A stretch of 9,914 bases of DNA from an uncultured Eubacteriales bacterium (GTDB lineage: Bacteria > Bacillota > Clostridia > Oscillospirales > Oscillospiraceae): contig CAJKSU010000095.1 in the NCBI GenBank assembly GCA_905202605.1, forward strand, positions 1-9,914. The letters run 5' to 3'. This document shows, piece by piece, positions 6,490 to 9,914 of this stretch. Made by a program: the position numbers and the translations under genes. The number at the start of each line of letters is the position of its first letter. Position 1 is the first letter of the stretch. The notes under the pieces were generated by a model, which worked only from the letters and a program-made list of their open reading frames with translations, was not told where the DNA came from and did no database searches.

Positions 6490-7536
6490 GTGTCCATAGA
6501 AGTGAATATCAAGAAGAATCTGGGCAGCTTCCGGCTGGATGTGGCGTTTGGGCAGGACAGCGGTGTTCTGGCGCTGCTGGGCGGCTCCGGCTGCGGAAAG
6601 AGCATGACCCTCCGGTGCATTGCGGGGATTGAAACCCCGGATTCCGGACGCATCGTATTAAACGGTGTGACAGTATTTGATTCCGAAAAGAAGATCAATC
6701 TGCCGCCTCAGCAGCGTCAGGTGGGACTGTTGTTTCAGAACTATGCGCTGTTCCCCAATATGACGGTGGAGGAGAATATCCTCTGCGGCCTCCGGGAAAA
6801 GAAAAGCAGGGAGGAAAAGGCGGCGCTGGCGGCGGAGTATGTCCGGAAGTTCCATCTGGAAGGGCTGGAGAAGCATACTCCCGGTCAGCTGTCCGGCGGA
6901 CAGAAGCAGCGCTGCGCACTGGCACGGATGCTCATTGGCAGCCCGGGGATCCTGATGCTGGACGAGCCATTTTCGGCGCTGGACTCCTACCTCCGGTGGG
7001 AGCTGGAGCGGGAGCTGCTGAGCACTCTGCGGGAATATGAGGGAACGGTACTGTTCGTGTCCCATGACCGGGACGAGGTCTACCGTATCTCGGACCGCAT
7101 TGCGGTCTACCGGGACGGCGCCATTGACGTGATCGGGGACAAGTGGCAGCTGTTCCGTCAGCCGGTGACCTGTACGGCAGCGGTGCTGACGGGCTGCAAG
7201 AACGTAGCGGCTGCCGAATACGCAGAGGGAACCGCCTGCGTGCCGGAGTGGGGGCTGTCCCTGCCGCTGCCGGAAACGGAGCTGCCGGAGGGCGTGACCC
7301 ATCTGGGCATCCGGGCAAGAAAAATGCGCCCGGCTCAGCAGCCCGGCCCCCGGTGCTTCCGGTATACCGTGGCGGAGGAGATCGACGGCGCATTCTCCGA
7401 TATCCTGATGATTCGGCTGGAGGGCGGCAAGAGCCTGATGCGCTGGGAGATCACCAAGGATGTCCATGCCGCAATGAAGGGAAAGCCCAATCTGGTGGAG
7501 ATCCCGGAGGATGCGGCGCTGTATTTGAGGCCGTGA
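6490..7536 (+). CDS. modC: Molybdate/tungstate ABC transporter ATP-binding protein ModC
   Basis: This cytoplasmic ATPase drives the ModAB importer. It has 348 residues, a typical ModC length. Walker A is GGSGCGKS (31-38), the Q-loop is FQNYALFPN with Q83, the ABC signature is LSGGQKQR (134-141), Walker B is LMLDEP (155-160), the D-loop is SALD (162-165), and the switch His is H192 in VSHDRDE. Residues from about 225 form the C-terminal regulatory region, which in ModC/CysA-type ATPases is a TOBE/MOP-like fold; here it is divergent but of the right size. The start is GTG at 6490, 4 bases after the modB stop. The ribosome site is poor (GGTGG around 6479), so translation is probably coupled to modB. 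A terminator follows 16 bases after the stop. Confidence 0.93.
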   Translation: MSIEVNIKKNLGSFRLDVAFGQDSGVLALLGGSGCGKSMTLRCIAGIETPDSGRIVLNGVTVFDSEKKINLPPQQRQVGLLFQNYALFPNMTVEENILCGLREKKSREEKAALAAEYVRKFHLEGLEKHTPGQLSGGQKQRCALARMLIGSPGILMLDEPFSALDSYLRWELERELLSTLREYEGTVLFVSHDRDEVYRISDRIAVYRDGAIDVIGDKWQLFRQPVTCTAAVLTGCKNVAAAEYAEGTACVPEWGLSLPLPETELPEGVTHLGIRARKMRPAQQPGPRCFRYTVAEEIDGAFSDILMIRLEGGKSLMRWEITKDVHAAMKGKPNLVEIPEDAALYLRP

Positions 7537-7552
7537 AGGAAATAGAAATGAC

Positions 7553-7586
7553 TGACCCGCTGCGGGATGCAGCGGGTCAATTTTAT
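7553..7586 (+). terminator. Rho-independent terminator after modC
   Basis: An 11-bp perfect stem, TGACCCGCTGC (7553-7563) with GCAGCGGGTCA (7569-7579), encloses the loop GGGAT and is followed by ATTTTAT. It closes the mod unit. Confidence 0.85.
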
Positions 7587-7630
7587 GGGAGCCAAAACGC
7601 AGATGAAGGGCAAGAGAAATGTTTTGACCC

Positions 7631-7659
7631 TTGACAAACGCCCCCAAATGCGGTATGAT
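7631..7659 (+). promoter_or_regulatory. Near-consensus sigma-A promoter of the marR-degV unit
   Basis: TTGACA (7631-7636) and TATGAT (7654-7659) are 17 bases apart: a perfect -35 box and a five-of-six -10 box. The predicted start is near 7666, at the edge of the inverted repeat at 7667-7681. The marR ATG follows at 7698. Confidence 0.85.
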
Positions 7660-7666
7660 GCAATTC

Positions 7667-7681
7667 GTTCATTTTATGAAC
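7667..7681 (+). promoter_or_regulatory. Inverted repeat at the transcription start, candidate MarR operator
   Basis: GTTCAT-TTT-ATGAAC is a perfect 6+6 inverted repeat with a 3-base spacer. It lies just downstream of the -10 box and before the GGAGGGG ribosome site of the MarR-family gene. Many MarR proteins repress their own operon by binding such a palindrome at the promoter, so autoregulation is likely here, though it is inferred from position. Confidence 0.5.
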
Positions 7682-7697
7682 CAAATGGAGGGGCGAC

Positions 7698-8165
7698 ATG
7701 GAACTGGACACTGGAGAAGCTCTGCTCCGGGCATGGCTGGAGCTGGCGGCGGCAATCTGGAGCCGCAGGATGGTCAGCGGGCTGACCTTTAACGAAGCGG
7801 TGGTATCCAATTTGCTGCTGTACCGGCAGCAGGAAGAGCCGAATCATCCCATAACGGCAACGGAGCTGTGCGAAAAGACCAATATGCGCAAAAGCCAGAT
7901 GAACCTGCTCCTTGGCTCTCTGGAAAAGCAGGGCTATCTGCGGCGGTGCCGCAGTGAAACGGATCGGCGTCAGATCCATCTGTTCCTGACGGAGGCCGGG
8001 GCGGCGGCGTATCAAAGCAGCCATCGGCAGAGTCGGGAGCTGATCAATGCGGTGGTGCAGGGCATCGGAGAAACGGAAGCGCAGCAACTGACGCAGCAGC
8101 TGACAGCCATCAATACGCTGGTACAGCAGGAGCTGAACCGGCGGCAGCAGAAAGGAACCATATGA
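7698..8165 (+). CDS. MarR-family winged-helix transcriptional regulator
   Basis: This is a predicted DNA-binding repressor that acts as a dimer and usually releases DNA on binding a small ligand. It has 155 residues, normal for MarR. An N-terminal helix region (1-45) precedes a winged helix: the recognition helix-turn-helix is at about 53-78 (TATELCEKTNMRKSQMNLLL), and the wing at 80-97 includes the family hallmark SETDRRQIHLFLTEAG. A long C-terminal helix pair rich in Gln (about 102-150) would form the dimer interface. The ATG has GGAGGGG at 7687-7693. The stop overlaps the next gene as ATGA, so the regulator is co-made with a DegV-type lipid-binding protein. The ligand cannot be read from the sequence. 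Confidence 0.88.
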   Translation: MELDTGEALLRAWLELAAAIWSRRMVSGLTFNEAVVSNLLLYRQQEEPNHPITATELCEKTNMRKSQMNLLLGSLEKQGYLRRCRSETDRRQIHLFLTEAGAAAYQSSHRQSRELINAVVQGIGETEAQQLTQQLTAINTLVQQELNRRQQKGTI

Positions 8166-9007
8166 GTATTCGGATCGTAACGGATTCCGGGGCGGACCTG
8201 GAGCCGGAGGAATTTTCACAATATCACATTGAGCTGGTTCCGCTGGGACTGACCATCGACGGGCGAATTTACAGCGCCAATCAGCAGTTCAACAAGGCGG
8301 ACTTTTTCCGGTTGCTGGAGGCGGCGAAGATCTTCCCAAAAACCTCTCAGCCCGCGCCGTCGGAGTTTGAGGCACTGTTTGAGGACGCCCGAAAAAAGGG
8401 GGATGAGGTCGTATATATCTCCATCGCCTCGGCGCTCAGCGGCACCTATCAGACCGCCAATGTGGTCAAGGGGCTGGGAGAGTACAATCACGTATTCGTC
8501 GTAGACAGCCGGACGGCGACCCTGTGCCAGAAGCTGCTGGTGCTTCATGCTGCGGCACTCCGGGATCAGGGAAAGACCGCGGAGCAGATCGTAGCGGCAC
8601 TGGAGCGGCTTCGGGGACGTGTTCGGGTCTATGCGGGACTCGATACGCTGGAATATCTCCGAAAGGGCGGACGGCTGGGGCGAGCGGCGGCTTCCTTGGG
8701 GACATTGGCCAGAATCAAGCCGGTGGTGACCATTGGGAAAAACGGTGGTGTTGAAGTGGCAGGAAAGTGCATGGGAAAGGCACGAGCCATGAAGGAAATG
8801 CAGGCGCTGCTGGAGACGAACCCTGCCGACCCGGACTATCCGGTTTACGGCGTATATTCCGGGTCAAAGGACAACACACTGGAGCTGATGGAGCGGCTGG
8901 GAGATGCGGGCGCTCCGCCGGAACAGATTTATTCTCTGGGACCGGTGATCGGCGCACACATTGGCCCCGGCGCTTATGGCATCGTCTATGTAGAAAAAAA
9001 CGGATAA
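8162..9007 (+). CDS. DegV/FakB-family fatty-acid-binding protein
   Basis: Proteins of this family bind a free fatty acid and, where studied (FakB), present it to the kinase FakA to make acyl-phosphate for phospholipid synthesis. The protein has 281 residues, the usual length. Family marks are TDSGADL (7-13), PKTSQPAP (59-66) with the Ser/Thr of the fatty-acid carboxylate site, SALSGTYQ (90-97), the GGRLGR segment near 168-173, and the C-terminal GAHIGPGAYGIVY with His266. The ATG overlaps the marR stop (ATGA), with AAAGGA at 8151-8156 inside marR, so the two genes are translationally coupled. No fakA gene is seen here; it would have to be elsewhere. A strong terminator follows at once. Confidence 0.9.
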   Translation: MSIRIVTDSGADLEPEEFSQYHIELVPLGLTIDGRIYSANQQFNKADFFRLLEAAKIFPKTSQPAPSEFEALFEDARKKGDEVVYISIASALSGTYQTANVVKGLGEYNHVFVVDSRTATLCQKLLVLHAAALRDQGKTAEQIVAALERLRGRVRVYAGLDTLEYLRKGGRLGRAAASLGTLARIKPVVTIGKNGGVEVAGKCMGKARAMKEMQALLETNPADPDYPVYGVYSGSKDNTLELMERLGDAGAPPEQIYSLGPVIGAHIGPGAYGIVYVEKNG

Positions 9008-9009
9008 GG

Positions 9010-9052
9010 AAATCCCTGCCGCAGCGGCAACCTGCTGCGGCAGGGATTTTTT
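9010..9052 (+). terminator. Rho-independent terminator after the DegV gene
   Basis: A 15-bp perfect stem, AAATCCCTGCCGCAG (9010-9024) with CTGCGGCAGGGATTT (9035-9049), has a 10-base loop and runs into six T in a row. It starts 3 bases after the stop codon. Confidence 0.9.
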
Positions 9053-9108
9053 GCATAGCGGGGGAAGTGCGCGCATAGGCTTGACCGACAGAATGGAGGG
9101 ACATACCT

Positions 9109-9914
9109 ATGCTGAAAAAGGGACTATTATGGATTCTGACTGCGATATTGCTGACGGGCAGCTGCTTTGCGGCACCGGAGGTTCCCGCGCCCAGCTGCCT
9201 GCTCATGGACAGCGCCACGGGAACGGTACTCTATGAGAAGAATGCAGACGAGACGCTGGCGCCTGCCAGCGTCACCAAGGTCATGACGCTGCTGCTGGTG
9301 ATGGAGGCGGTAGAGCGGGGTCAGCTGGGCTGGGACGATATGGTCACTGCCTCGGCGGCTGCAGCGGCAAAGGGCGGCAGTCAGGTCTATTTGGAAGAGG
9401 GGGAGCAGATGCCGCTGCGGGAGATGGTAAAATGCGTGGTGGTATCCTCTGCCAACGACTGCGCTACGGCGCTGGCGGAGGCAGTGGCGGGAAGCGAAAG
9501 CGGCTTTGTGGAGAAGATGAATCAGCGAGCGGCGGAGCTGGGCATGGAGCATACCCACTTTGCCAACTGCACGGGGCTGGATGACGAAGCGGGGGCAGAC
9601 GTCCACTATACCACTGCGAGGGATATTGCCATTATGTCCCGTGCGCTGCTCAGGCACGACGAAATTCGGGAATACACCACCATCTGGATGGACACCATAC
9701 GGGATGGAGCCTTTGGACTCAGCAATACCAATAAGCTGGTGCGGTTTTATCAGGGAACCACGGGACTGAAAACGGGCTATACCTCCTCGGCAGGGTACTG
9801 CATGTCCGCCACCGCAGAGCGGGACGGCATGGAGCTGATTGCTGCGGTGATGCACTGCGAAAGCTCAACGGATCGGTTTGAATCCGCAAAGGCGCTGCTG
9901 GACTATGGCTTTGC
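9109..9914 (+). CDS. Serine-type D-Ala-D-Ala carboxypeptidase, peptidase S11 (partial, C-terminus off the right edge)
   Basis: This exported penicillin-binding enzyme removes the terminal D-Ala from peptidoglycan side chains, limiting cross-linking. Reading from the ATG at 9109 gives 268 codons without a stop to the edge. An N-terminal signal peptide, MLKKGLLWILTAILLTGSCFA, probably ends near residue 21-22. The three active-site motifs are present and in order: SVTK (SxxK, 54-57), SAN (114-116) and KTG (221-223). This matches the DacA/DacB/DacF group; which paralogue cannot be settled, and some clostridial relatives act in sporulation. RBS GGAGGG lies at 9095-9100. The preceding terminator makes it a separate unit; a weak TTGCAT/CATAGG pair (9051-9079) is the only promoter-like sequence, and it overlaps the terminator tail. 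Confidence 0.93.
   Translation, partial: MLKKGLLWILTAILLTGSCFAAPEVPAPSCLLMDSATGTVLYEKNADETLAPASVTKVMTLLLVMEAVERGQLGWDDMVTASAAAAAKGGSQVYLEEGEQMPLREMVKCVVVSSANDCATALAEAVAGSESGFVEKMNQRAAELGMEHTHFANCTGLDDEAGADVHYTTARDIAIMSRALLRHDEIREYTTIWMDTIRDGAFGLSNTNKLVRFYQGTTGLKTGYTSSAGYCMSATAERDGMELIAAVMHCESSTDRFESAKALLDYGF

Noticed and set aside
1..9914. CRISPR array, insertion sequence, prophage or tRNA
   Set aside because: I saw no regularly spaced direct repeats, transposase or integrase motifs, terminal inverted repeats or cloverleaf sequences. Nearly all the DNA is accounted for by core genes.

Overview
The window looks like chromosomal DNA from a GC-rich, Gram-positive anaerobe of the class Clostridia, probably an Oscillospiraceae/Ruminococcaceae-type gut bacterium. 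This is inferred from four things: the class II (Firmicutes-type) galactose-1-phosphate uridylyltransferase, strong GGAGG ribosome binding sites with occasional GTG and TTG starts, lipoprotein-type solute-binding proteins, and the DegV and clostridial D,D-carboxypeptidase families. Species cannot be read from the sequence. I saw no mobile element, tRNA, rRNA or CRISPR array.

Left part, minus strand (1-2505): galK is followed by galT with an ATGA overlap. This is a two-gene Leloir unit that converts galactose to galactose-1-phosphate and then to UDP-galactose. galT runs off the left edge. A 230-base divergent region (2506-2735) separates it from a plus-strand gene for a lipid-anchored sugar-type solute-binding protein (2736-4430). 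That gene has its own terminator and no permease or ATPase beside it. Two overlapping perfect 12-bp palindromes in the divergent region look like an operator that could control both directions.

Middle (4565-7586): a complete molybdate/tungstate-type ABC importer, modA (lipoprotein), modB (permease) and modC (ATPase). modA has a good promoter. A strong hairpin terminator lies between modA and modB, followed by a possible 17-codon leader ORF and mutually exclusive hairpins next to the modB ribosome binding site. modB and modC are 4 bases apart, and the unit ends in a perfect 11-bp terminator hairpin.

Right part (7631-9914): a near-consensus promoter overlapped downstream by an inverted repeat drives a MarR-family regulator, which overlaps a DegV/FakB-type fatty-acid-binding protein by ATGA. 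A 15-bp terminator hairpin follows. The last gene is an exported serine D-Ala-D-Ala carboxypeptidase, cut by the right edge.

Most of the window is ordinary core metabolism and transport. The points most worth a second look are the modA-modB leader region, the divergent operator next to the orphan binding protein, the altered sugar-binding motif of GalK, and the MarR-DegV pairing. I did not find convincing evidence of a wholly new system.
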